Shown: piece after piece, positions 13,064 through 25,058 of the stretch
How the letters are laid out: each line of letters starts with the position of its first letter
How positions within the stretch are numbered: position 1 is the first letter of the stretch
From: Branchiostoma belcheri
Lineage: Eukaryota > Chordata > Leptocardii > Amphioxiformes > Branchiostomatidae
Length of the DNA stretch: 64,000 bases
NCBI RefSeq assembly: GCF_001625305.1
Contig: NW_017804098.1
Span: 431,161-495,160, forward strand
Direction of reading: 5' to 3'
The notes under the pieces: generated by a model
Seen by the model: only the letters and a program-made list of their open reading frames with translations
Database searches by the model: none
What the model was told of the DNA's origin: nothing
Program-made: the position numbers and the translations under genes

Positions 13064-16000
13064 TAGCAACAGGGTTGTCCTAGGTCGCCAAGGCCAGCTC
13101 AGACACACAGATAGTCGACGTCAGTGTCATGTTCATTGACGTCTTGTGAAACTGTTAGTTATGCTAACTTATGGCAGAGATTATTCAAGTTTCAAATGTT
13201 TGGTAGAAAAGGAAGATAAGCGGAGAAGCGCACGTAATTTTATGTTACCTTCGGCTTGACCGTTAATTCAATTGTCGTGCAACAATATATTTCGAATTCT
13301 ACTGAGCTTGTAGGAATGCACCCTTACCCGTACAGAATGCAGTATGACAATAGCTCTCGCGTTAGACACCCCTGTACAGTAGAAAACCTTCTTAAAAGAA
13401 ATCGAGATCAATTTCGCCGCTTGGGAAGATTTTGTCGGATCGGAAATTGGGACCAGAGAGATCGCCTTTGTGGGCAGGCGGTGCTATACATCACCCAGAC
13501 TGAACTGTCCATGGCGTTTCACATGAGGAGACCCTATCGACTCTCCAATGATGTTTTGACTAGGACGGTCCGTTAGATAGCTGCCGACTTCAATACTCTG
13601 AAGTGGATTATTTATGAGCAGAATGCGTTGTCTCTATCTTCTTGATGGCACTTGAAACGGAGTGCGTCCGAAGATATCACCGGGCCGGAAGCGAAGAGCG
13701 TCAAGGGAAGCGGCTCAGATGAGCCGAGGGGGCAGTTCCCTCGCTCTGAAAATAGAACAGACTGAAGAAAGTCATGAATATTTGCACGTTGCTGTAATTC
13801 CCTCCTTCTTCCCCCGACCCGTGGTTTGCGGAAGACGTGCCCGTAGTGGTGACGTGCCGGTGTGTGTGCTGCGTCCGGAGCGGCAGCAGGGCGTAATTCC
13901 AGCCTCATCCCGGCACCTCTTCATCCTCGGCTCCCGAGGAGCAGCAGCTCTTGACGGCAGCGGGACTCAGACGATCGATGTGCTCCATTAGTGTGTGGAC
14001 AAAAAGTGCATGTGTTGTCTAATGTAGTCGATTGGACCGGTCAATCGCACTTAAAGACTAGTGGCGGGAAGTTGGACGACTCGTCCCTTCGCTGACCGGG
14101 AAGGTCGGCGAGATAGCTCCGGAAATAATCTATCCTGTTGGCGGGGACAATGTACACCCTTATCTGTTGTGTACAAACACCCAAAGGTTGAAAACCCGTT
14201 TGAAAGGCCAATAGATCTCTGTACTACTATCTTTAAACTTTAGACAGGTAATAATGTAACTTCATGGATATTTCAGAGAAGCTGGTGCAGGTTCATACAT
14301 TCGACCATGTATGGATTGAACCATGTCTTCTAATCTTCGAAAAGTGTCATCTACGGTCGAGTTTTAAATTTACCTTAGATGTTTTTGTATGTTTTCTTTA
14401 CATTCTTATAGCTCTCTATCTGATCTAGTAAGATGACAATTACATACAATGTCAATGACCCGAAAGATATAGGTCCGTTTCCGAACGTTCGCCCACACAT
14501 CCTACGGTCCAAGCACCCCGTGCTATTTCCTATGCCATGTTGTCTAAGCAACATTGTTATTAGAAGTTTCTGTAGTGTACACAATGCCTTCTGTGCATCT
14601 TACTGTTTTGTATACAATAGGCGTTATGTTGTTGAGGATCCGTAAACACATTTATGGCTGTGGAGGTGGCATACGTCCGGGACAAGGACAAAACTTCCGT
14701 ATCTGCCGTGTTTTAGAATTGTTTCACACGTTGTTACACAACACCGGGTCCATGCAGATATCAAGGCCATGCTATGTCTCGTGTGTAGCACGCTGCTAAA
14801 TCCGAAAATTCCTTTTGCCTAGGAATAATTGTCTGTGGGACTAGCCTCTACTGCTCCGTTAGTTTATCTAAGCAGTAAAAGGCAAAGGTTGAGCCGTGAA
14901 GAACGTGTCGTGTGTCCAATTAAAACTTGCCCGACATCTCAGTCGGCGTCAGGCGTGATTAGAGTTCATGTCGTCTCTTCAACTTGATCCCATTTGAGCG
15001 ATTGTGGCGGATCGGCGAGGTCTTACACCGCGGCTAACACACTCAAGGAATCGCATTTACGGCTTAGGCCGGGGGTGAGCTGGCCGGCTCCCTTTGCAGC
15101 CGTAGCCAAAGCTTCTGGTCATCGGTCATCACCGAGAGGCCCTGCGAGGATGAAGACATCCCCTACATGGCATCGCTTGACAACTTAATTGAATGTTTCG
15201 CCGCAACCCTACCCTCAACTGTCTTGAAACAAGCTCACGTAACTGATATCGTGCATATAGTTAGTGAGCGCGCCAGTCCGGCGACATTACACCGAGTGGA
15301 GAGTTTTGGTACATGCGTATCAATGAGGTCCCTCACTAGACCTCGATGGGAAGGTGAGCTAAAATGTCGAGATCTGTCCTAGCCCAACATGTTCCATCAT
15401 TCACCAGTCTTTAGTTATAATGGATAGGGTAAGCTAAAAAAATATCTCTCAGAGAGAAAATGGAGAACCCTATGTCGTCACTCTTCAACAGTCTTTCCCG
15501 TTTTATTTCCTTCTTGGAAGTCCACTGACTTGATCCCCGCGGCTAATTATAGTTTATCGAGATAGCTCCTGGAGACTCGGGCAGGCCTGGGGGAATGACC
15601 CCGTGTACTGTTGACACGACAGGACATGAAGGCGGGAACTTTCGGTCCTTAGATCTTCTATCCTTTGAGGAAATCACGAGACAGAAAGTACAGTGTATCA
15701 AAGTGCTGTGAATAGAAATTAGATTACCCATTGCCAAGGGCACCAGTTGGAACAAAACAGAAACTGTATGAAAGTTAATGCGGAGATAGTGTTGAAATGT
15801 TTCAACTTCTAAAGAGTTTTTTTTTCTTTTCTTTCTTGTCAGGATCCGCCCTATACCTTTGTGTAGGACTTAACAATGGAGAAAACTAGAAAAGCCCTTT
15901 ATACGTTTTGAAATGAAGACAATGGTATGGAAAAGATAATCAATTTAAAGACTTGGCGAAGACAAATCACGTCAGTCCAGACGACTTGTTCAGTGATCCG

Positions 16001-16499
16001 TGGAACTTGATCTATCAAATGTAATTACACCTAGCTTGGTGCGTAGTTCTGTCGACATGGCTTCCCTCAGAGGGTACCTACCGACGAAGTTTACATCTGC
16101 TACTTCCTTTAGCCTTGCTTGTTGTGAAGTTGCCGCAGCTCCTGAGAGGGGGTGCGCCAAGGCGCCGAGTTAACCCACGATCCTCCGGAGAGAAAAGGTT
16201 CCCGTTCTCTTTCCAGGGAACATCAAAGCCCGAGGGTCAAACTCATGATAAAGTGTGGAAAGTTGGTGGCTGACAGAAATGGAAGAAACAGTGTCCCGTG
16301 GGTGTTAGGTAAAGTTGCACTTGGAGAAGAGACCTTCTCCCCTATGGTTAACTAAACGCCCCCAGTTCTTAATTGCTCACGGGACGACGAACGTTACCAG
16401 CTGTGGGCTATGATCCTCCTCTCAGCATGGCAGTCCTTGGAGGGCCGTGTGTGAGGGCCGACTCGTGCCGAGACCATTAACTCTTCGACCCGGAAGATT

Positions 16500-16760
16500 T
16501 CAAGGCTGTTTGGTAGTCAGCAGGGAAGATGTCGGCAGGTCGAGCCGGGGGACGGCCACCCGGGCTGCGGTCACGACCAACCGGCGGGGGCGGCTCACAC
16601 CTGCGCGTACACATCCCCGGGGACGCTTCCGATGAGGCAGCCTCCTCACGACCCGTGGCCTTGCCAGGTAGAAACAAGTCCCTGGATGGGACGAAATCAA
16701 ACAAAGTCAAGTCCCGAGGTAGGGTTAATTGAGTACCGTCGGTTCGGTTAAATCCCCGGG
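16500..16760. promoter_or_regulatory. GC- and CpG-rich patch in intron 1
   Basis: This stretch stands out within the intron for GC content and dense CpG, including a GGGGGCGG GC-box-like string. It could be an internal promoter or enhancer, or simply a compositional fluctuation. No exon with a good donor that joins in phase to exon 2 was recognised. Confidence 0.2.
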
Positions 16761-19700
16761 AAAGCTCGCTCCTTCCAGGTATACCGGCGAGACAAAACAC
16801 CTACATTCCTCCGTCTGGTCCAACGGGATTCGTGCTGTTCCCACATTACTGGCAGTGCATCCTAATCGCGCAGGCTCACAGAGTCATCTAGATGTTTATG
16901 ATGGTTACATAACGAGGGAGCGAGAACCTCGCGAAGACTCCCGACTATACTAAAACACTGACGTTAATCGGTGTCAAGGCAAACAGCAAATTAACTACTG
17001 CAACTGACACTTACAAATGGCAAAGAACAGTGAGGTGGTCTTAATGGGGACGGAAACAATAACTCGACTTGTGAATAACTCACCCAAATGTCTGAGCGGC
17101 CTATAGGCGACGGGACACTTACGTAAAGCTGTAATGTACAGCTTGAAAGCACAGATTGGTTTGAGGTTTTTTTTCAAGGTTCATTGCTGATTCTGATTTT
17201 GTGGAGAGTCAAACTCCTTGGCGAATCTTCCCTGTCCCTGTTGTTTGTTGGGAGGTCTGGATCCACGGAGTAATCCTAACCAGACAGACATACAGGTGCA
17301 GGTGCGCAACTGGTTGTGTGCCCACTGTGTAACCCCGGGGGAGGGACGGGGTAATGTCAGAACGGGCCGAACTATTGAGGAAAGGTTGACATAACCCGTC
17401 CATGGCTGATGGACTAACGCCAGGACCTTTGAATCGTGGGGACAAGCTGATGACCTGTTAGCGGATGGGTTGGGGGAGGTAGCGGTAGCGGATGTAGTGA
17501 GTAACAGGAGGATAACTCCCTCGGAGACACCCCTGTAATCAAACAACTGGCGAGAATGTCTTCAGCGTTCCGTCCGACTTAGAGTTCAATGTCAGCGGTG
17601 GCCTTGTACTTATCGATGTTAGGCCGGCACAGATTCGCTTACTCCTGCAATAATCCCGGGTCAGGCAGGACACGGGGCGGAAGATTCCTTTTTAATTACC
17701 CTGTGTATGTACTGTAAGTGCGGAGCGCTGCTACCCTGTTTTGGACCGCTCGTGTTGATAAAACCAGCGGCTTGGCATCAGGCAGAAGGAACTCGATACA
17801 TGTAGGACATCCGTTTCCAATAGACGCGATCCCTGCAGTTTGTTCGGCCGTGTCGCAGGGCTTCTCGCACGGTTTTTAGCGCCTCTTCCATCATTCGTGT
17901 TCAGCTTCACTTTCCCACGAACATAACCAGATAACTATCAAGAAACACTTATTGTATCATGGACCGTTAGTCTTATCGAGACCTTCCCCGGATGGAGATC
18001 TCCCGAGAGATGTTTGTGCTCATGTAAATCACTGATGTCAGCTCCTCGCTCTGTCCCCACAACCATGTCTGCACAAGGTGACAGCTAAACTTTCTCTTCT
18101 CGTGTTTTCAAGTACAGTTTCTGTTCACGAGGAGAATTATAGAAGACGTAAAATAGATTGAAGCAATATTCTTGAGCCTTCTGACCTCTTTGGCAAGGAA
18201 GTGATTATCTAATTATACCATCGATAAGTATTAATTCTAGACCAGGGCAACTTTCCAATTTTCTTGTTATGTCGTGTTTAGACAGCGCTGCGGATGAAGT
18301 TCAAGGATCCCCTTTCTAAGTATTTGTCCGTAGAAGTTAACCAACTATAGGTTCCCGTTTTAGCCGCTACCAAAGATATATTCGGTGTTGCCATGAACAC
18401 AGGGTCAGACGGACGCTGTTCTGGAACACTTTTCCTTTCCGGCGGTTTCCGTGGTGCCCTTTAATTTGCTCGGTGTAGTCAGTCGTGATTGAAGAGGAGT
18501 TGGTCGGCCCGGACCCTTAATTCGATCGGCATGCTCCGCATGTCGGGCACAACTTCAATAATGTAAGATCTAATACCTATATTTAAAGTAACAATCTCCT
18601 CTTACCCGCCGCAACGTGCAAGCAATTAGTGGCGGGCACGGGGCAAGTCCCGGTGCAGCCTTGCGCGTGGCCTGTGGCCGTTTGATGTGTGCACCGACCG
18701 GTCAAGGTTACGCTACGGCCCGGAGGCCAGGAGAAATACGCCTCCCGGTCAAAACCGGTCAAACCTCTCCTTCCCACCGCCACATCCCATCACAAACTAC
18801 TTGTTTCTATTTTCTGCCTTGTCAGATCAAATGTTAACAAGGTACGTATCAACCGCGGCAGAGTGGTCGGGCTGCCTCCGTGCCTCGCCTGGCCGCGCTC
18901 CAAAATGAGCTGGACGTGTCCGCGGGAAGCCAGCCGTGCGCCTGCTGGGAACTGAAATAGACTTCTTCCCATCACGTCTGGGTTGTCATGCGCCAATTGT
19001 AACTTACACGGCCGTGTGACATATCAGCAAAGACAGACTAGTGTGCGTGGGTGGCGCTAAAATAAGTTGATAGTTGGAAAGAGGCAAATGGTTACATGCT
19101 GTATTGAACTGGCAGACTTGCTGGAGTGAAGGATACATACAACTCGAAAATGCTTATTTTAATTGTCCATGTTGCTGCACGGAAGTTCGCTGCTTCGCCT
19201 AGTGGAAGCTCTGTATTTTCACTCACTGAATTTTATGGACAAATCATGCAATGCGACAGTCATGTAACGTGAGCGTGGTCTGTTCTATGGCAGTCGGTAT
19301 CCGATGAATTGTATGAACATTTGGCTGACATTTTCTTGGACTAAGTCACATATCTCCCACCTGAAGCTGTCATCCGCCTTTCCCCGTCTGTACCTGTTCA
19401 CTGACACAATCTGCAGTGACACAGACATTATCGTTAGGGGGCGTGGTTCCCCAGCCTCTACTGGTGTAAGTGATGCTCTAAGAAGGAAACGCATGCGCGA
19501 TCAACAAACTCCAGTATCTGCGCATTTTGTAAGAAGCGTTAGTCCGACTCAGCCGTGTTTAAAAGTGACACATTCCAGCCCAGATCTTGAAGGCGAACCC
19601 GTGGCACCGGTCATGACTCCTACTCGATGATTAATGGCAGAGTCTAGTAAGAGTTCAGCGGCGTAGCCCTCCTGTTGTGAAGGCAACTTAAGAAGTTAAA

Positions 19701-20005
19701 TGAGTTCTTGTTTCAGGAAGCTGCTGTTGCCCACCCATAAGACCACACACACAACATACGCCAGTGACTTGTTTCACTGGAAAACTAGAAATCTGATATA
19801 AGATTCGTGCATCGTTTGCAGAGCGAATACCTTACTATAGTCGAGAACTAATGGCAGGCCAAAGTTCGCTTAACTGGACTGAAGCAGACTACACCTGACT
19901 TGCATTATTCCGGGCCACACACTCCCACTTCGGCGAGCGGCATTTTACCACTCGGGCGCGCTTGGTCACAGCATGGGTCACATGGCATGTGTGTGTGTGG
20001 GGGGG

Positions 20006-20025
20006 NNNNNNNNNNNNNNNNNNNN
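20006..20025. other. Assembly gap of 20 Ns in a G-run
   Basis: Twenty Ns are flanked on the left by a TG microsatellite running into G residues and on the right by six Gs. The true length of the G tract is unknown. It lies inside intron 1, so no coding sequence is affected. Confidence 0.95.
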
Positions 20026-21388
20026 GGGGGGCGTTAGGAATATACATTTAGTTTTACCAAACAACCGTAACAGACCAGGTGAAAAGAACACCTGAACTTG
20101 ATTACATTTCAGCCTGTTGTGCCCATTTCCCTTTTGTGTGGTGGGATGTCTTAATTTACACTTTTTTTGCGCGGGACATTTGTATTTTAGTAACTCTCCA
20201 TGCTTCCTCTTACCCCGTTTTTTCCCCCAAGACCCCCCCCCCTTAGCCCATTTTACTTTGCATTTCCCATCATCGTATTTGTTTCGGCAAACGTGTGTAT
20301 TTTGATTTCTTGGGCAATTCATAGAAGTCAAGACATTTTTCTCTTACACGTTTTTTTATCGTCCTATCTGCAAGTGGTTCTTATGAGTATTGACACACTT
20401 GACACACAGCCGCAGGGGAGGGGGTGGCAGCCGTACGAGTGTATAATGGTCTGTGTTGAATACCCCCGAGACTAACGCCTGTGCCTAATTACACCAGCCA
20501 GGTCCTTGTCCTGCGGCTCCTTCCCTCCCCTCCATCAAGCCTCAGATCAATGCGTGTATTGAACGAATCCGCCCGTTGATCCCTAGCCGATTGCTCGTCC
20601 CTGCCCGGCTTCCCTGCTGATGCCGCCTTATTGATTCCCAATAACTTACCCTTACTATAGCCCGGACAGCCAAAGAAGGCTGATCAAATGCATATTGGAG
20701 AGTGGATCTCTCATCTTGTTCCATTCATGCGCAATCTGTGCAAGTTTGGGTGCCAAGCCGGACCCGCGTGTATTCTCCCCGTCCTTGGTGCTGAAACATA
20801 GTGATTACATTGGACCAGACGCAACGCCTCGTACATGGAAAGTAGTTCAATCTAGGTCTCTTTATATAAAAAGAATCTGCTTCTTTAAGCTGATTCCATG
20901 CGCTTCTGTGTACAGGCATGAGATGCTTAAGGCTTTCAGGTATGCTCTCTTGACCCTGTAGTATAGTGAGCGGGAACAATAAAAGATTGTACGGCTCGAG
21001 GGAGTGTCACCGTACCGAGCAGTGTGTCGCGGTGGGAGCGGGTCTCCGTCCCTTATGTGCCCGCCCGTTCTGGTTATTTCCCTCGGGGTAGGGTTGACAT
21101 TTTGGCCTTAGCATTTTGAAGGATTGAAAGTGAACGTCTATTTCCGCCGATTTCCCCCCTGGGGAGAGATAGGCACTGCTGGAGGATAGACCCTGACATC
21201 TACACTTATTACAAGACGCCAAGGACTTGTTGGCAAGGTAGCACATTCCCATCAAACGTTACACGTACAACGGTAAAGACGTGTGCAGATTTTGTTTTAT
21301 AAGTCATTCGACCCAAGGAAAGGATTGAAATAAAGAAGAGAGCGATAACAAAAGGCTAACGCTAAGACTACGGGTGACCTTTTCGTCT

Positions 21389-21414
21389 CATTTGCTGCAA
21401 ATTTGCAGCAAATG
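21389..21414. repeat. 26-bp perfect palindrome
   Basis: The left half CATTTGCTGCAAA is followed at once by its exact reverse complement. After one mismatched pair the symmetry continues for three more bases on each side (GTC/GAC). Each end is an E-box of the CANNTG type. Perfect spacer-less palindromes this long are uncommon by chance. It lies in intron 1, about 3.6 kb before exon 2. Confidence 0.6.
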
Positions 21415-24400
21415 TGACTAGCACAAAATGAGAGGCATGGCTTCCTGACACCGTGACTTCCGCTGTCTCACGGCGATCCCATAGCGCGCACAATCCATTG
21501 CATAAGGGAAGAGGTCTATGAGAATTCTTTGAGCTCAGTGCATGGCCAATTTATGTCGGTCAACAGCGCGCCGTTGATTCGTAGCGTAATGGAAGGCTAA
21601 TCATCGGGGGACGCGATCCCAGGGTTGATCTCGGCTTGGCATTTTCGGCTGCATTTGTCTCTGGCGAGTCGAGTGATACATGCCCGTTAGGCTTCCGAAT
21701 TAACCGGCGAGCTGGGGGACATCCGAGTCATCAGATACCGATGTCTATTAGAACCTTTCCCCTGCCCTGCGCTGGAACGCGCAGAGATCTCAATAAGTGG
21801 AGGTAATAAAATCAGCAAGAGCGCCAAGTGAGGAAGGGGGCCGAAATACGTGCGTCAAAGAGTCACGTCAGGTGGCTGGCTAGGGCGTGAAGCTCGCGGC
21901 GTGGAGCTGACTTGTGCGGACGGCAGCACTCGACCTGTTCGCGCCTGACGGGCGGGTACGTCGAGACAGAAGAGTATTGCTCACACTGTAATAAACTAAG
22001 AAATATTGATATCAGTATAGGCGTGGTGGTCGCACAAAATCCAGACAGTTTACATCAGATTTACCAATAGCGTAGGTGCCCTGAATGTGGATCTGTGAAA
22101 GGTGAACTTCTCACGAATTTGGGCTTCAGCATTATTACAAACCCGGGAGACTGCTCCTTAGAAGGGCACAATATTGCAGGCGAGTTTCTATCGATGTACG
22201 CAGCGATACCCACCCGCTTCAAGGCCAGGCAGCCTGGTGGCTGACCGATGGCCAGAGATCCCAAACCAGTGATAGACGAATAGTCCGGCCACCGCACTAA
22301 CAATATGTCAACCGGACGGAAGCGATATTGGGCGTAATCAGCCAGAAAATATGTCCGCGTCGATGTCCGAATCAATGAGAAAATTCCGTGCACAGGAGAA
22401 TGAAAGAGAGAGATTGCGGATTGGAGATCACATTGAATAAGACAAGCGGCCCTTGCCCCCAGCCTGGGCCGTGCTTTACACCGCGGACGATTAAAACCGA
22501 TAATAAAGTCTGATAACACGGAAAACAGTTATCGATTCGGCCATAAATAAGTGGAAGTGAGGCATATGACAGCCGCTGATGAGTGGCGGACGCCGTCCGT
22601 CGGTACGAGGGGAGTCCAGACCTGCATTAGATACGCACCAAATAACGGCGTGCAGTAAAACTCACACTTTTACTTTGATGATGGCAATTTAGTCTATTCT
22701 TTGTATGGGAGCGCTGGAAATTTCGATGCTTATAAAACAACCAATATGGGGTACATTACGAGGTGTGTTCTGTAAGGGAATGTCATTAACTCTGTTGGAC
22801 AACATCTCAGGGTCTAATTTTACCTTGTAAAGCACGAGCCAAAGGGTAGAACCCGAGCAAATATGAAGCGGTGAGGAGAAAATTGAAAACCGACAGGTGA
22901 TCACGCCGCCCTCGTTTTTCTATTTGTGGAAAGACTTCTTCCCATTGACCTGACTGTTTTCTGCGCATACGGAGTGGTCATTTCCTGGGATCAAGCCCAG
23001 AGTTGAAGTAATCCCTCCCGGACACAGATAGCAGCACTTCTGACTCCAAATTACCCTTCAGACCGCTGTCTCCTCTTTGTTATTGAATTCGATTCGCGGG
23101 AAATGTGGTGTTGTAAAGAGGAAGCCCACATGATCGATACTTGGGAAGGGGAAAAGGGTATTGTCACCGGTTTGTAGCAAACTTTGTCCTGCCAATTTCG
23201 CGGCTTGTTTCGCCTGGGGCTGAATCGCGGCAAGTCGGGGATCATAAGGTCCGAGGGGCGATCGATCGGGCTAAGCCAGCAACTCTCCGGCAGAAATTCA
23301 ATTTGACTCGCGAGCCCCTCTTGCGTGCGCTCGGCGGTATTAATGGGCCGACTTCTCTGGTCAGGCAATCTCCCCAATAGCGTGGAAGTGGAGTCATTTC
23401 CTAACCCTTCATCTTTAATCAGACACACGGCCCGAGGCTTGGCACGTACGGGACGGACGCATTCGCGATGAAGGGCTTAAGTGGACGGAGGGAATGCAGG
23501 ACCGGCACGAGGATGCTGCGGTACGAGATGGTAGCATACCAATGGACCGGTACATTGTCACTTCTGCACACTGCCCCGCAACTCCCGCATTCCGCAGCAA
23601 TTTGGAGACCACACGGCACATCTAAACACGCAATCTTCTCTAACGAGTGAACTCTTAAGTCTGTGAAAATCTTCCCCTTGACCCGGACCAGCCATGTTCC
23701 CGTGGACGTTGATCCATGCAGGCCTGATTTAGGCTCAACTCGTGATTAGGCAAAGGTCACAGAACCTCAATTTGTCGACAAGAAAGTGGGGATTTGGCGT
23801 AGCGGCGCGTTTCACGCTACAGTAACTTGGCTGGGTCTGCGGGGGAAGTGTGCGCGATATAAGATAACTGGTTATCAGCGGCCACTTCCGCAACACACAG
23901 TTACTGTCCCATTACTGCTGTATCAAACATTTACGCGGCGAAGTTCGAGCGCGAAATTGAGTTACTCGCACGGCGGAGGATCCCTTTATCTGGCCACAAT
24001 GGAGTGTAGCCACGCCGCCGACCGCGAGCAATTGATGGAAGTATGAAAGTTTCATTACTCAGCAATTTGGAACGGCCTCAATTTTTAATGACCGAAGGGC
24101 GTGTTCCCCCAGAACTCCCCGCATGAGTGTGGGGTCGAGCGTGTGCCATTGTTTCCGAGCTCCGCGCGCCCAGCCTGCGGTCACGTTAGCCTTCTGTTGT
24201 CGCCTCGCACCATTCGGTTCGAATCAGCCCGGGAGGACGGCAACAAATAAGTCTGAGGACCGCTGCACCTCCGTCCCCGTGGCTTTGATCCACCCTCAGG
24301 TATACAGTTACAACAAATTGCATCGTCTGTCTTGTGCTGCTGTGGATTAGAAGCAGCTGATGCTAGTAAGATACTGAGGCTATCAAGTTCAAACGCGGCG

Positions 24401-24966
24401 ATTCCCGCTCGTCGATGGGCGCGGAAGCTGGCTCTATACGTCTTCATCAGGTCATCGATCCCCCCTACACACACACACCAACCTTCTCTCCCCTGTACCC
24501 AATGTCAGACTACAATGACGAGCCACTAGTGTCACGTCATCGAGCTGTAATAAGTCCGCTTCCCGACTACCTGTCTGATCTATATTTCATGGACTACTGA
24601 ATGACGAGAAGGGGCGGTAATTAGGGTACGTCACACTTCGTCATCACAAACCCAGGCGTGATCCAGCCACACGGCCAATTGGAAACGTGTGCTGTAGAGG
24701 TATCTCGGGTCGCTAAGTGACACATGTGCGCCAAGCCTCCGCGGCATTGTTTTGACTTGTATGTAATGCGCAGGTAGACTCCTATTTGAGGTGGTGTAGT
24801 GTTCCCCGCGCAGGCAGACGACTCAGTGCGGCCACCAGTCCTCACTACTACTCTGTCTAAGTCATGTTTGTAGCGGGTTCTCCTGACATGGCACGATACA
24901 GTTCTCTATCCTCCGTCGGTATGACGGTGGAGACACAGTGGGGTCCTACGATGCTTCCTTCATCAG

Positions 24967-25058
24967 CTTTTGCTTTTCCAGAATGGGCCTACAAGTCCGA
25001 GAGCAGCCCGGGGAGCAGGCAGATCCAGCTCTGGCACTTCATCCTCGAGCTTCTACAG
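24967..25058 (+). CDS. ETV3/ERF: ERF/ETV3-like ETS repressor, coding exon 2
   Basis: This exon encodes residues 20-50: the [10 protein letters not shown] lead-in and the first helix of the ETS domain ([16 protein letters not shown]), including the conserved Trp42. It begins after TTCATCAG and ends in phase 0 at CTACAG|GTAGGC. The frame is also open upstream to an ATG at 24864, with further in-frame ATGs at 24888, 24921 and 24951. An alternative first exon starting there is therefore possible. The acceptor at 24966 is preferred because it joins in phase to the exon at 8763 and gives the family's expected FAFP junction. Confidence 0.9.

Larger units (their letters stand above)
8821..24966 (+). 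other. Intron 1 of the ETS gene (about 16 kb)
   Basis: This stretch runs from a GTGAGG donor at 8821 to a TTCATCAG acceptor ending at 24966. I recognise no coding exon, tRNA or intact transposon in it. It is moderately GC-rich with abundant CpG. It holds a 20-base assembly gap at 20006..20025, a GC-rich patch around 16500..16760, a 26-bp perfect palindrome at 21389..21414 and scattered short candidate factor sites. Introns of this size at the 5' end of developmental transcription factor genes commonly hold enhancers, but none is demonstrated here. The open frames inside, up to 152 codons at 22061..22519, are of chance length and lack motifs. Confidence 0.65.

Noticed and set aside
22061..22519. 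152-codon open frame on the minus strand inside intron 1
   Set aside because: No domain, signal or family motif is visible; the length is expected by chance in 64 kb of mixed-composition DNA, and no splice support was seen.
24160..24240. GGTTCGAATC string suggesting a tRNA T-arm
   Set aside because: No matching A-box or cloverleaf can be formed upstream.
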